Source: Carya illinoinensis
Lineage: Eukaryota > Streptophyta > Magnoliopsida > Fagales > Juglandaceae
Reading direction: 5' to 3'
Length of the DNA: 64,000 bases
Assembly (NCBI RefSeq): GCF_018687715.1
Contig: NC_056762.1
Coordinates: 35,886,864-35,950,863 of the forward strand
Part shown: one piece after another, positions 48,110-61,799 of the stretch
How positions within the stretch are numbered: the stretch's first letter is position 1
Layout: every line of letters begins with the position of its first letter
Notes under the pieces: generated by a model
The model's input: only the letters and a program-made list of their open reading frames with translations
Told to the model about the DNA's origin: nothing
Database searches by the model: none
Translations under genes and position numbers: made by a program

Positions 48110-49970
48110 GACTGATTCTAAAAAACCAAAGATAAATTTGTGCTTCTGAGAAGTCGAACTCAGGAGTCTGTAATTCATAAAATTTATGAAATAGTTCAAG
48201 GAGACTTATAATTACCAATAAAATCTACTGATTTTATTGAGGTTCTCTCGAGAATGTGTAGACACTGGGAACTTACATAAAAGTAAGGTAAATCATAAAG
48301 ACATCATTATGTTCTAGCGGGGGGACATGCATGAAGGTTTCTCAAGGCAATTGATTAAAAGGATAACAAAATCACACCTTCCAGAATTTCTTTCCAGCTG
48401 TAAAATGGGCAAGAATCAAGTAATTATTTTTGCCAAAATGTTTGGTTTCATAAAGTCAACTTCAGGTAGTTAACTGTCCAAGTTAAACCTAGTGTCATAT
48501 AGTTAAAAAAGGGACTGATGTAGATGGCGACTGTAGCTTAATTACAAAGTGTTGACATGGGTTGTGTTGTGTTGTGTCAGAGAATATTTTGTTCTGTGAA
48601 TGAAAAGGAAGGTGCCTAGCCCTGCACGAGCCCAAGCTGGCACACATCACATTATGAGTCTTTCTTGTCAATTTACAAGGGGACACCCTAAGAACCTTCA
48701 ACCATGAATAGAGAGAGATAGTGTGTGTTAGGGATGTCTCTCATTTTCACACGTGTGAATGATGTGGGTTATGTTGAGAGAAGAGGGAGGATAGCAAATA
48801 AATTAATAATGATATTCATAAATATTTTTTAAACACCATTGGGTAGAAAGCTTAGTTCTCTTTTGAAGAAACAAAAATAGGGAGACTTAAAAACTTCAAA
48901 TCTTTCTCAAAACCCCCCAAAGGACTTTACCTTGACAGAAGTAAAACAAAAACTAATAGCTTATTTTAAACTTTGATCTTACCAAAATCAGAAACTAAAC
49001 ATTTTTATCTCATATTTTTATTAATGGCTTAATAGTATGTGCAGAATAAAATATAAAAATGCATCTGACTTTAGCAAGAATTGTGCTCCCTATTTCTCTC
49101 AGAAACATATGCAAACCAAAACTAGTCAGACCCAACAGTTGGTAGAATTGCAATAGCTAATCAAAATTCAATGCTTAAAACTTATGCTTAAAGGGCTAGC
49201 ATACTGCCAAACGACAAGCGGCAAGTGTAGTGTGCGTGGTGGGATTTTACATTTAGACCATTGGGTTAAGCTAAAACAAAGTATCGCAATTGAGTTTTCC
49301 ATTAGCCAAATATGCATTTGTTTTACTTTTCAAATCAAATCAAGTACAACAAAGAAGTAATCAATGGAAAAAACATTTAATTTTTTTCCTATTTTTGTCC
49401 ACGAGAATGAGCAAACTAATAACCTTCAAAAAATTAAAACATAGAACTACCATAACAGAGGTCCAAGACGTATTCTGAAAGAATAGTTAGAAATTAGAAA
49501 AAATAAATTAAACATTATGATATATGAGAATTACACATATCAAGTGCCATATGTGCTTGTATTTTATTAAGTAATAGTTAATCATGAATTACATATGAAT
49601 CTAAGAAAGTTCAAATATCAAGCCTAACCTAGGAATTTCATTATGTGATGAAGGAGTTTTTTTTTTATTATAACTAAAATCGTATGTCATGAAGGAGCTT
49701 CAAAAGAACCTGGATAGTGAGTAATAAATAGCCCCTGTTTATTCTGTTTGGAGTTTTTGGCACAGTTCCTGCAAAGTAAATGACAGAAGAAGCTCTGTTA
49801 GTTTCTTTCATGCTAGATAAATAATTACACAGAAAAATGTATGCCATGAGAGGCAACATCGGCAACATCTACACCCTCGCACCATTAGTTTCTAGCAAAT
49901 ATAGAGAGCAAAAAATAATGAAGTAAATAGAGGAAAAAAAAAATTGCCCAAACCCTAGAATCACAGATTA
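48110..49970 (-). other. Probable 5' intron of the GRF gene
   Basis: No coding exon is seen here. On the minus strand the leader exon near 50 kb ends in a splice donor, so most of this stretch may be an intron in the 5' UTR. Confidence 0.35.
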
Positions 49971-49983
49971 TTTACCTTCCTAC

Positions 49984-50400
49984 CTTCCCACAGATTCGCG
50001 TATTAGGGCTGAGGGTGGCTTCGCGTCTGCTGAATGAGGGCTTCTGTTGGCAGATTTAGGGACTGATCTCCTCGGGAGGGCTGAGATTCTGGTGGGGAGG
50101 GTTGAAGTCGGTGGTTGCTTCGCTTCGAGGAGGGAGATCGAAGAAGACGAAAGGATGAGGAGATTCGGGAGGGGGAGTTTATGGGACAGGAAGAGAGAGA
50201 CAATGGGGAGAGATGGTTGAGAGTGCTGGTGGGGGGATGTTGACGACGAAATGAGGGAGGGAGATCGAAGAAGATGAAACGAAAGAATGAGGAGATTCGC
50301 GAGTGGGAGAGGTTGAGCGAGACGAGGGGGAGAGTGCTGCTGGTGTGGGGATGCCGACGACGGGGAGGGGGAAAGCCGGGGAGAGGGGAGCTCGAGAGGT
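49984..50400 (-). other. Probable 5' UTR exon of the minus-strand GRF gene
   Basis: On the minus strand this block is CT-rich and GC-richer than its surroundings, has no long frame, and ends TGTGGGAAG|GTAGGAAG|GTAAAT, offering two donors. It contains a tandem duplication with a 127-bp period: AGGGAGATCGAAGAAGA starts at 50131 and again at 50258. Confidence 0.45.
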
Positions 50401-50969
50401 TCTTTTTTAACTCAAATCAAGCATAGTACTACTGAGGGAGGGAAAGGAAAGTAGGGTCAATTTGGTCATTAGACAGCTGCCACGTAGAGTGTGCCTCCGG
50501 ATGATCCCAAACAGGAGCTGCTCCCAATATTTATTCTTCCGGATAACCAATGCTCGAATTCCTCACTAGGATTTTCTTTAAAAAAGAAAGTTGGGCCAAC
50601 CATCAGGTATGTGGCTAAATATTCATAAATGCCATCAAAGAGCTCAATCACCATGGTTCCTCTTTCAGAAATTGAAGTTTTGTAAAAAAGGATGCGTCCT
50701 CTTGAGACCGAAGACATTCACCTCCCGAAACAAAAAATTCAAACAATATCAGAGCAAGTTGGCAAAAAATCTGAAAGAGGCAATGAAGAGAAAGAGACAG
50801 TTTCATGCTCTTATCTATCAATACAAAATTATCTGGGAAAGAAAAAAAATCCAAAGGAACAACAAGAACAAAATCTTATAGTAAGTCTACACAAAATGCA
50901 TCTTCAACTGGGGAAACCAAAAAAGCTAACGAGGCAGGCTCAACCATGCCTCCAAATCTTCCATGAAGG

Positions 50970-53900
50970 GCATTGATATGGAATTGCAGGAGTTTATCCC
51001 GCCCTAAAGCAATCAAAAATATAAGGGTCTATATAAATCTAAGTATAGTTTGGATATTATTTTTTTGTCAGAAACCATGGTGTCTAATGAAAACACTACT
51101 ACTATTATAAATAGACTAGGTTTCTACCATTTTGTAAATGCCCTCGCCTAGGGAAAAAATGAAGGCCTTTTGTTATTATGGTACTAGGGGTGGATATCGA
51201 ACCGGTGCATGTTAATGTAAATGCTATTTCTATTTTGGTTTACTCTGATCCTCCTAATCATCCTTGGTTGTCTACTTTTGTTTATGCCGTAGCTCAATAG
51301 AAACACAAGGCAAATTTCTGGACACATTTGGAATCAACACATCGATCTTACACAGGCCCTTGGCTTTGTATCGGGATTTCAATAATCTACTTAGTCAAAT
51401 AGATAAAGTGGGGGGCTGTCCAGTCACATCTACTTCTATAAGTGGATTAAAAAGCTTAACAGATTCCCATGGCTTAATTGATATAGGCTTCTCGGGACCG
51501 ACTTTCACCTGGACTAATAACCGTCAAGAGAATGAGATGATCCGAGAGCAGTTAGATAGTGGAATAGCAAATGCACTTTGGAGCACGCTCTTCTCGGATG
51601 CCTCTATTAAGCACTTAATATCGTCAACCTCAGATCACAAGCCTATTTTGATCATCACAATGAAGATAAGGAAAAATGCATCCCCTTTTAAATTTGAGAT
51701 ATTTTGGACTTGTGAACCTCTGATCAGCAATGTTATAATCCAAGATGCAAGGAGTCAACTTTTCAACAACAATCCCACTTTTATCCTTTGTAGTAAGATC
51801 AAGGAAACAAAAAAAGCACTCAAACTTTGGAATAAAACTCACTTTGGGAGAATTCAATCTAATATCTAGCAAATTAAGATGGAGCTCAGCTAGCTACAGA
51901 GTACCATGCCAAACCCTTGGAGTTTACATAGAGAGAATTTCCTTCTCCACAAACTTCAAGAACAACAAAAGCATGAAGAAATCTTTTGGAGGCAAAAGTC
52001 AAGAATAAATTGGCACACTACAACATACTTGAATACAAAGTTCTATTATTTGTCAACAACTATACATCGAAGAAGGAATGGGATAGAATCCATCAAGTTA
52101 AGTCTAGGTATTTGGATAATGGATCAATAAGTGATTGAATCAAATTTCATAGAATATTTTAAATCCATATACACATCCACATAACCATCTTTCCCAAAAA
52201 ATCTTGAAAATCTTTTTGAAAACCATATTTCAAGGGATGAAAATGATTTCCTAACTACATTGCCATTGGAAACCGAAATTTATGGACCTCTTAAGCAAAT
52301 CCCAAATCACAAAGCTCTAGGTCCACACGGAATGACTACTCTCTTTTATAAACATTACTGGCATACTATTAAGAGGGATGTGATTGCAGCTGTGCAAAAT
52401 TTTTTTAGAAATGGAAAACTTCTAAAACAAATGAATCATACCCACATCGTTCTCATTCCAAAAATAGCCAACCCAAGTTCCCTCCATCATTACTGTCCAA
52501 TCAGTCTAACAAATATTATCTACAAAGTCATCACAAAGATTATGGCAAACTGTTTATAGAGAACTTTTCCAAGCATCATCTCTCGTTTTCAAACAGCTTT
52601 TGTGCCAAGATGAAATATCAAAGAAAATTTCATAATTGCCATGAGATGTTTCACCATCTAAAAAATACAAGGGGAAGAAGGGTCAGGTGGGCCTAAAGTT
52701 AGGAAAAAGCTTTCGATTTTATCGAATGAAATTTTCTTTTTGTAGTTATGAAAGTGTTAGGTTTCAACACAACTTGGATAAACCTTATCAAGGAATGCAT
52801 TACTATGGCTTCTTTCTCTATTCTCATTAGTGGATCCCCAAGAGGTCTTTTCAAAGCCCATAGGGGCCTTTGACAAGGTGATTCTATCTTGCCTTTCCTC
52901 TTCATTCTATGCACGGAGTTTCTCTCAAGTCTTTTGGCACGATCTGAAAATACTAGACAATTCGAAGGTATTGAAATTAGTAGAGATAGCCCACCTCTTT
53001 CTTATCTTCTCTTTGCAGATGATTTAATTATCTTCGGGAAAGCAAAAGAAAGATCGATAAAGGTCATAAAAAAAGCCTTAGAAAAATATCAAGATTGGTC
53101 AGGCCAGTGTATCAATCAGAGTAAATCCTCAATCTACATTACTCAAAATACTAACCATGCAGCGTGAAGGAAAATCTTGGAGAATTTGTCATACAAAGAA
53201 TCGTCATAAAAAATGAAATATCTGGGCATTCAAACTACTTTCAATTGTTCTAAAAAAGAGGACTACAAAGAGATGATGGGGAAAATAAACAAAAGATTAA
53301 AGGGTTGGAAATCTAAAATGCTATCTCAAGTGGGCAGATCTATGCTCATCAGAATAGTAGCAAGCTCCATCCCCACTTATCAAATGTCAATACACATGCT
53401 TCCAAAGTCTATCTGTAAGTCTATAAATACAAGTTTAAGTTTCAAAAAATTTTTGTGGGGAACCAAAAAAGATCAAAAGCACAAGTTCTACCTAAAATTA
53501 CGGAAGTCAATCTGCCAACCAAAAAAAGATGGAGATTTGGGATTACGATAGATGGAAAACATGAATGTAACTTTATTAGCAAAGACATGATAGAAAATGA
53601 GTCAACCAAATGTGGGTATTTGGCACAAGTTCCTTTCAAAGAAATATTTGAAATTAAATGCATTTGCAAATTAAATGCCTTGCTCGAAAAATGTATGTGT
53701 TTCAAAAACACAAATGGTTTATCGGTGAGAGTTTGGCTTGACCCCTGGGTTCCGACTCTAGAAAACTTCAAACCTCTCCCTTTAGACCCTCTAGCCGACC
53801 TTTCACCAAACCTCAAGGTTTCAGATCTTATTGATATGACAAATAACTCCTGGGATCTTCAAAAATTATAATCCCTTTTCCAACAAAGAAGTGCCTTAGA

Positions 53901-55076
53901 AATTCAAAGAATCCCTTTACCCATAATAATACAAAGACCAGATAGTCTCCTCTGGAAGAAAACTCAAAATGGGAGGTTCTCTATCAAATCAACCCATCAT
54001 CTTGTATCCAATCTGACAAATACTATCCAAACTGCCATCCCGAATATCTGTTGGAAAGAGATATGGAAGTTCGGAATCCATGATCGTCACAAGCTCATTT
54101 TATAAAAAATTATTTGGGATATTCTTCCAACCAGAGAAAGATTAAAAAGATTTATCTCTTGTATCCCCTCCACAAACTGTCCTCTTTGTGATGGGAATGA
54201 AGAAACCCTTCTACATCTATTTATTGAATGCCCTATTTCTAGAATACTGTGAAGTCAGAGTAAGTGGCCTCTAAACCTCTCTTCCTTGGCAATAAACTCT
54301 ATGAATGATTGGTTCATTTTCATCTTAAATTCCAAACAAAAGTTAGATCTCAATTCACAAGATGAACAACATTTTAGACCTTTTGCAATCTTGATCATTG
54401 ATTTCATTTGGCGGCTTCATAATTATTTAGTTCATAATAATATGATCCTTTCTCTTTAAGAAACATCACAATAGCTGAACTACTTATATCAAGAAAATCT
54501 ACAAGCTTGGCAAGAAAAGCAAAATGCATCAGTTGAGAAATTATGGCAGAAACCACTCCAAAATCAAATTTGTATATCTTTTGACGCAGTTGTCAGAAAC
54601 TCTGCATTTGTAGTCTTAGCAGTAAGCATGAACACAAAAGGGGAGATTATTGAAATATAGACTGAGGAAAATCCTACTACTACTCTGGTGATCATAGGAG
54701 TTTTAGCAGCAAAGTTGGCTCTCAAAATGACAGAACATCTTAATTATCCATCTATCCTTTTAATGGGAGACTCACAGTTAGTAATTTATTCTATCTATGG
54801 AGAGGATATTGTTTGGCAAATCACCCCGATCTCAAAAGACATTGCAAGCTAATTGAGATCTCACAATGATTGGAGTTTCAAAAAAATCGATAAATCTCAA
54901 AATTGATTTATGCACTCAGTGGCGCAATGGGCCGCTACAAACACTATATTTGGTAGCATTTCTTTAGATATCATTCCTAATAGTATTATGTATCTTGATA
55001 GTGGAAAAGACCCCCTTAGTATCTTGTAATATTTTCCTTATCGATATGCAAGCCTTCTTAAGAAAAAAAAAAAAAA
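50970..55076 (+). pseudogene. Degenerate LINE (L1-type) ORF2 with poly(A) tail
   Basis: Order: endonuclease from about 50980 (WNCRSLSRPKAIKN, then FSGPTFTWTNNRQ and a TSDHKPILI end at about 51640); reverse transcriptase (ALGPHGMTTLFYKHYW at about 52315, HTHIVLIPKIANPS, FADDLIIFGKA at about 53020, MKYLGIQTTFNCSKKEDYKE at 53213); a zf-RVT zinc-finger region at about 53940-54250; and RNase H at about 54570-54960 (FDAVVRNSAFV, LLMGDSQLVIYS, HSVAQWAATN). The end is TTCTTAAG plus an A run to 55076. Many stops and frameshifts show that it is dead. A coiled gag-like tail at 50690-50970 may be the end of ORF1. Confidence 0.88.
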
Positions 55077-55098
55077 TTCAAGGTCAAGGGAAGGCTAA

Positions 55099-55304
55099 GG
55101 CTTCATTTGGTTATACAAACTATCTCAACTCAACTCATTCTATCTTATCTCATTAATATTTTTTTAAAATTTTCACACAAAATATAATAAATAATTTAAC
55201 TTTTTCAAATCTAAAGATAAAAATTAAATTAAAAAATTATGTTTTAATAATATTTTATTCAATTTTCATCTCATCTAATATCGTCTGTGTTACCAAACGA
55301 GACC
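55099..55304. mobile_element. Tourist-like (PIF/Harbinger) MITE, 206 bp
   Basis: The ends are GGCTTCATTTGGTTA and, inverted, GGTCTCGTTTGGTAA, flanked by the 3-bp duplication TAA (55096-55098, 55305-55307). It is AT-rich, non-coding, and has no transposase. Confidence 0.75.
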
Positions 55305-55975
55305 TAACTAAAGATCAGAAAAAGAAATCAATTTATTATTCGATAGAAATAATATAGGAATGTATTTATGAATAAGATATACTTTAACAGTACCACCAAT
55401 TAATTTGTATAATATTTTTGGACCCACCTGCAAATTATAAAGTTTTATTAAAAAAAGGACAAGATAAGTCTTCAAAGGAGATAGTGTGTACTCGTCTCTC
55501 ACTTTGTCAACCTAGAATTGCTTTCAGCACCATTGCAGGTCATGCAAGCATCGGTCACTCTTTCACAACTGGGTCAAAATCCTTTGACCACAACTTTATT
55601 GGCGCAATCACTCTTCTAATTAAAGCTTTATAAATTATACGGAAAATGATAGGTAGTATTTTTTTATTTATGTTTTTAGGCATTTGTATTTGTTTAGTTT
55701 TTAATATCGTTTTTTTTTTTTGAATAAAAAAAATAATATTGAAAAAACATAAAAAAAAAAAATTAGAATACAACATTTGGTACCCATTTCAGTAGCAGAA
55801 TGTCTATCGATGGGAATAGTAGTCCCCAGATTATAATTGATCAGGTCGGGGTGGTGGTTGGGGTGGTAGGCAGTGTTGATTCTCTTGTTATTTTACATAG
55901 TAACGTTGGATATAGTTACAAATATAGTTACAAATATGTGAGCTTTAATTTGAACAATCTCTTTGATAAAAACTT

Positions 55976-58249
55976 CGTAACACTCCCAACTCCCATGTAC
56001 GGCTATGTGGAAATCGAGACGTCGGGATGATAACAATACGGGTCAAACATTCCATCGCTAAGTGCCAAGTGTGTGCGCAAGCGAAAGTGTACAACAAAAA
56101 ATAACTTAACGGAATAATAAAGTCAATCGACTCAATACCAGAATTTGTCTAAATACAAACTAGTTTAAAAACAAACGAACTAAAAATATTACAAATAACC
56201 AGTAAAAATATAATACAAATCAACAGTAATAACTAAAATCGAGAAATAAGTCATAACCCACAAGAGAGTGATTCCCGATCACTCCTCCGGCAGAGCCGCA
56301 TCCTCAAACTCAACCTCCTCCTCATCTGCATCCAAAGCTACAGTACGAAAGACGGTACCGCAGGTAAGTAATAATTCAAACTGCCCACAAGATAAAAAAT
56401 ATATATATTAAACAACAACAATATACATGAGGTCCAAAAATCCACATTTTCCACTCACGCCAAAATCCCACTTTGGCCTAAAACATTATTAGTCCATTAA
56501 AACAACTGCCAATTTTTCATAAAATGACCCATTAACCAAACCATCAGAGCACTGTAGGTAGGAATCACAGGCAAAACTCTACTACCATCCCTATGCGTAC
56601 ACCGTATGCAGGAATCACAGACGGGACTTTACCAACATCCCTACGAGTGCACCGTAGGTGGGAATCACAAGTGGGGACTTTACCACCATCCATGCTTATC
56701 ACTATCCCTACAGTACCTCTGACTCAAACCAGTCAATCTAATCATTCAAATATACACAAAATCATTTCTCGCTTCAAAACCCAGTTTTCAAATATACACA
56801 TGAACATGCATGCAATTATACGAAAACTCAATTTTCCTTTTTTAATATGAATATGCATGCACTGTGCAATGCTTACGATAAGATACAAAAAATAACCAAC
56901 AACAACAATATCAAACATCAATCAACATCAAACAATTATATACACAACTCTGTCCTCCAATTCAATCGACTCCCGACTCCTCAAACTCAGTCTGGCACAA
57001 CTAACTAAATCACAATTATTATTAATGTAAAAATATATTTAAATCTTAAAAGAAATTTAGAAAATACTTATAGCGCTATAAAATAATTTCTAGAGAATCA
57101 ATGAGTTGCAAAAGGTAGCGGAAAAGCAACTTAACAGTATAAAATACACTGTGGTCGTGGGTCACAAGATACTCACTTTTGAATGGGAACAAACCAAAAT
57201 TTGGAATTGATAAGGAATGACTTAAAGGTATTAGTGAAGCTAGTGAAAGTGACAGTTGGCCGTGGGTGGCGGCACAAACGGCGGTGGAAGTAAAAAATGG
57301 CCAAAAAGGAGTTTAACTCGTGGTTGTTGCTTCGACGATGAATCAGAGCTGAAAATGAGTGGGTCAGGTTGGCAAGAGGCCAGTGATGAAGTGATGGTGG
57401 CCAGAGGTGGAGCGACGGTAGCGTTAGAATAAAAGGATGTTGCGGCTTAGAGGAGCTTGTGGTGGCTAACGGTGGCACTAGGTGGTCTGAAAATGAAGGG
57501 GGGTGTTCGCTGGCCAAAGGGGAAGAGAATGGGAGGGGCGGTGTGGCTCACGGTGGCATGGGCGGCGGTGTTGGGCGAGGGGAAGAAAATGAAGGGAGGG
57601 AGAGGGAGAGAGGGAGGTTCGCACAGGCTGGGGGGGGAAAAGCGAAGGAAAAGAAGAAAAAGAAAAAGAAAGAAGAAAAAGAAAAATGAGAAAAGAAAAA
57701 GAGGAGAAAAGAAAAAGGAAAAAGGAAAAATGAGGGAAAAGAAATTAGGTCCAGCTTTTTCCAACTCAGGGTCTCAAACTGATCCAATGAATATAAATTT
57801 TAAAATGACGAGTTAAATAAAATAATTCAAATGCAGTGATTGAATAAAATAAAATAGTTAAAATCCAACAATAAAATAATTTAAAATAAAGAGCATTTTA
57901 AATGCAAAATAATAATTAATATTAAGAAAGCACATAAAAATAAATGAGTTTTGTTATATACAAGCAAAGTTATGTATAATCTATATACCAATATTGTTTT
58001 TTTCATATTCAAAATCTAAATTAGCACTGTTTTTAATAAAATTTACATTTTAACCAATTATATTGGATTGATGCACATATTAGTGCACAGTTGTACTTGT
58101 AACTAGATTTTTTTAAAATAAATTTCACTACTTAAAAATCATATAATAGATTCAGCAATAAATATGATAATTTAAAACAAAAGAATTAATATTTTAAATC
58201 AATTAAAATAATCATTCAATAAAAATATATTAAAGTACGGGGTATCACA
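55976..58249 (-). repeat. Solo LTR of a Ty3/gypsy element, 2,274 bp
   Basis: On the minus strand it starts TGTGATACCCCGTAC at 58249, a common start of plant gypsy LTRs, and ends GGAGTGTTACG at 55976 (the final CA changed to CG). It is flanked by a perfect 5-bp duplication AACTT (55971-55975 and 58250-58254), and no gag-pol is present. Inside, a tract at about 56545-56700 repeats a 55-60 bp unit (GGAATCACA...GACTTTACCA) three times. A purine-rich stretch lies at 57590-57740. The long frames here are low-complexity and not called as genes. Confidence 0.8.
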
Positions 58250-58385
58250 AACTTATCATAGCAGTGTGAGATTTTTCACATGTAACAGCCTTAATTTTTT
58301 CAAATATATTATGTAAAATTTATACATTTTAAAACTGTATAAATCATTTTTTTCGATGAATAGTTAAATCTCCTACAACTACAAG

Positions 58386-59169
58386 TAGGCCTGCACATCG
58401 ACCCAACTAAGTTAGATTTGGGCATGACCCGTCCCGACTTGTAGAGCATGCTGATACAGAGCAGCCCGATCCGACTTGTAAAATTTAGGGTCAGATCGAA
58501 CTAATAAATCATCTCCTCTTTCATTCTACCATAGATGTTGGACCTTCAGCAATCCACGCTGGGTCTCATTCCCTAGTTTTAGCACACAAAACTAAAATCA
58601 AAATAAAGAGGCTATGCAACGATTAAAGGGTGGAGCGAAGATTTTTTATGCTGATCGCGATGCCACGTTACTTGAGTAGCAAGCTCCTCCGGGAGTAGAT
58701 CTACGATTCGATTCTCTCTTTCTCTGGGAGCAGCAAGCTCGATCTGTTACTCGAGCAACATGATGCCTCGTCATGATCTTTACAGCAACACGATGCTAGA
58801 GCTCCGGCGCTCCACCGTCACCTTCATGCTGATCGCGAGGCTTCTCTATCCTAGCTTCATAAGCAACAACAAAGAGCACTTTGAAGAACTCAATTTCAGT
58901 GCCGCCAACAACAACAACTCTGCGATCATCACGGCTACCATGATGCTCCAGTAGTAGCTCTTGATATTCTGGGGTGTGGTCGGAGTAGGAGATTCTTGGC
59001 TGATTCCAAGAGATGTTAGGGTTTAAGGACGAGAAAGAAATGGAGACGGTTTCAACGGGTTGATTGGTTTCGATGTGTAATAAACCTGTAAAGGGTTTGA
59101 CCCGATAAACCCGACTCTACTCGGGGCCAATCGGATTGATTAGGCCATGCCCTTTTATGCACAAGTCTA
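58386..59169. mobile_element. Second non-autonomous hAT-like element, 784 bp
   Basis: Left end TAGGCCTGCACAT, inverted right end TAGACTTGTGCAT, and exact 8-bp flanks ACTACAAG (58378-58385 and 59170-59177). Subterminal CCCGACTT/CCGATCCGACTT and GACCCGATAAACCCGAC motifs are hAT-like. The centre (58760-58954) has a 64-codon frame of higher GC content (MMPRHDLYSNTMLELRRSTV) that may be a captured gene fragment of unknown origin. Confidence 0.8.
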
Positions 59170-59429
59170 ACTACAAGATCGCTTAGTAATTGAATTGCTC
59201 ATCACTAGAAAATAATTACAATATATAATTGACATGAATAGAATTCTCGTGTGTGTATATATGTATATCAAAAACTCTACTAGCAACCAACATTGTGCAA
59301 CCGGCGTGAAATCTTGATGTAAGCTGTCCACGTGTTTTAATAAAGAAAAACTTTGGATGCAGTCATTTTGAGTAAACAGAGTGTAAACGGCTACACTGAC
59401 GTGGATAAAAAGAAAACCCACCGTTTTGA

Positions 59430-59915
<486 letters not shown>

Positions 59916-61380
59916 GTTATTTCATATTTTTATATTATGGTATTTCTGCATTATTGTATTTCTGTATTTTTGGATTTTTGTATTTTTGTATTTTTGCAGT
60001 TTCTGTATTTTAGTATCTTCTGCAATGAATATTGGGATTTGATAAATGTCAATGTGCAAAAAGGAAACTTTGTTATTTTTATAAAAGAAATCTGTTTGGT
60101 TTCGTGAGGTATGTTTTTGTTGATGAGTAACGTAAATGGTGGAGGGAGAGGTACACACACATGCTTACAGCCTAGCCACCTAACATTATTTTTTTTTTGC
60201 CTTAGCATCTTGATTTATACGTATGAGTACTGAAGAAAAAGCTTTGCAATATTGTGAACTAGAGCTTGATATTGATAGGTTAGCAAAAGAGAACCGCCAA
60301 TATTGAGAAAATAAATGCTCTTTCCCTCCGTATCATTGACATGTCAATGTATTTTCGTACAAATTAATTAAATCCTGACATGTCAATATTGAAGGATGAT
60401 ATATTCTCTTGCAAGTTAAATCATTGCATATCATTGATGTAAAGAGTTAAGAAATAGGACACAATATTGCTGGCTCACCTCTCTACTAGCAAATCCAAGG
60501 ATTATGCAAAATAGGCATTTAACTTGAAATTTCTGAAGAAAGTAGTGTATTTTTTCACGATTATTAATAAATAGAAGAAGAAATATAAATATATCATTCA
60601 TTCAAATGACTCTTAGTTGTTGAACATCTTACATAATACCTCCAAAAAATGTACAAAAGGCTGTATTAATTAATAGATCACTTAGAAAGAAGCAACCACT
60701 GAAAACTAAGAGGTCAAAGCCACTACGAAAATCAAGGTTAGAGGTTAGTTGGGGCCCCAAGAGCTTAAGTACATCACAGTCTAAAGGGACTCCTCCTCAG
60801 CCTTTTGAACAATCTTCTTATCCTTGCTTGATTTGTAAGCTTTAGCAAATGCATCTGCATTGAAGTTCAATGGGAACTTTCTCACTTAGATTTGTAAGAT
60901 TTGTAAGCTTTCCTATCTTATATTTAAGGGATAGAAGAGAGAAACTCTTGCATGCTGAAGTTCAAACACTAAATTATTAGGTCTCAGCCATGAACTTTCT
61001 CACTCAAGAATTGAGGTGATAATAGTGAACAGTTGATATAACATTACTTAGATAGCTAGTTGAGAGAACATTATTAATGGGATGAATATCCCTTTGGTAG
61101 ACCCCCTATTTTTTGCTTGTAGTTTTCTTTAATGGTTCCTATTCGTGTGAATCTCTGGTTTGGTGAATCTCTCACGTTCATTTGATGCCCAAAACTAAAA
61201 TCACAATACTGATTTATGTTCGGTATGTCTCAATCACATGCATAAAGGAGCTTCCCCAAACTATGTATCTTCATTGCTTTATAATATGCCATAGCTGCAG
61301 TGTACATTTCTTCTCCCATGCATATATATACTGTCTAATATATATTGATCTGTTGGTTTGTTTTACTACAATATTATGAT
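59916..61380 (+). other. Probable intron or spacer before the GRF coding exon
   Basis: AT-rich, with no coding exon that I can support. A small exon holding the true start codon of the GRF gene may lie here. Confidence 0.3.
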
Positions 61381-61415
61381 AGCAAATAAGTTCTGCTTTT
61401 CATTCTGGGTCAAGT

Positions 61416-61796
61416 TTGAAGAGACCACTTTGCTATTGTAGCTCCCAAGCGAAGCCAAGAACTTCTGGAAAAACAAATACTTTTGGTAGAAGATTTTTCA
61501 ATTGTCCAAACTATAAGATGAATAAACAATATGACTTTTTTGAGTGGATTGATATTCAAAGTGAGCAAAATAGTTATTGTAAGATGACGTTAGAGTTAGC
61601 TGAATGGAGGCATGACAGGGTACTTCATGAGCGGCTACGCATCGAAGAATCCAAAATTAAATCATTGGAGAAGAAGTACAAGGGAGTCTTAAAAGTATTA
61701 ATCTTGACATGGTTTTTTTTAGTAATAGTTTGTGGTGTACTTTTGATGTATCTAGTGTCGTCTAATGAGTCTCGGCCAATGCTACGATTCATGTAG
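61416..61796 (+). CDS. GRF zinc-finger, coiled-coil, membrane-anchored protein (start unresolved)
   Basis: Open frame of 126 codons. The frame opens upstream to 61383 without an ATG, so the first exon must lie elsewhere; a TTG at 61416 is not a credible start. The GRF region reads KRPLCYCSSQAKPRTSGKTN, then FGRRFFNCPNYKM and YDFFEWID. It has three of the four usual Cys ligands; the fourth, just before FFEW, is Tyr-Asp here. A helix likely to form a coiled coil (about 75-95, EESKIKSLEKKYKG) and one C-terminal transmembrane segment (about 97-116, VLILTWFFLVIVCGVLLMYL) follow. This layout (GRF, coiled coil, tail anchor) is common in small plant GRF proteins of unknown role. Confidence 0.75.
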   Translation: MKRPLCYCSSQAKPRTSGKTNTFGRRFFNCPNYKMNKQYDFFEWIDIQSEQNSYCKMTLELAEWRHDRVLHERLRIEESKIKSLEKKYKGVLKVLILTWFFLVIVCGVLLMYLVSSNESRPMLRFM

Positions 61797-61799
61797 CCC

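Noticed and set aside
57447..57816. Long overlapping frames in both strands rich in Lys/Arg/Glu or Phe/Ser/Pro
   Set aside because: They come from a purine-rich low-complexity stretch inside the solo LTR; there is no domain and no splice context.
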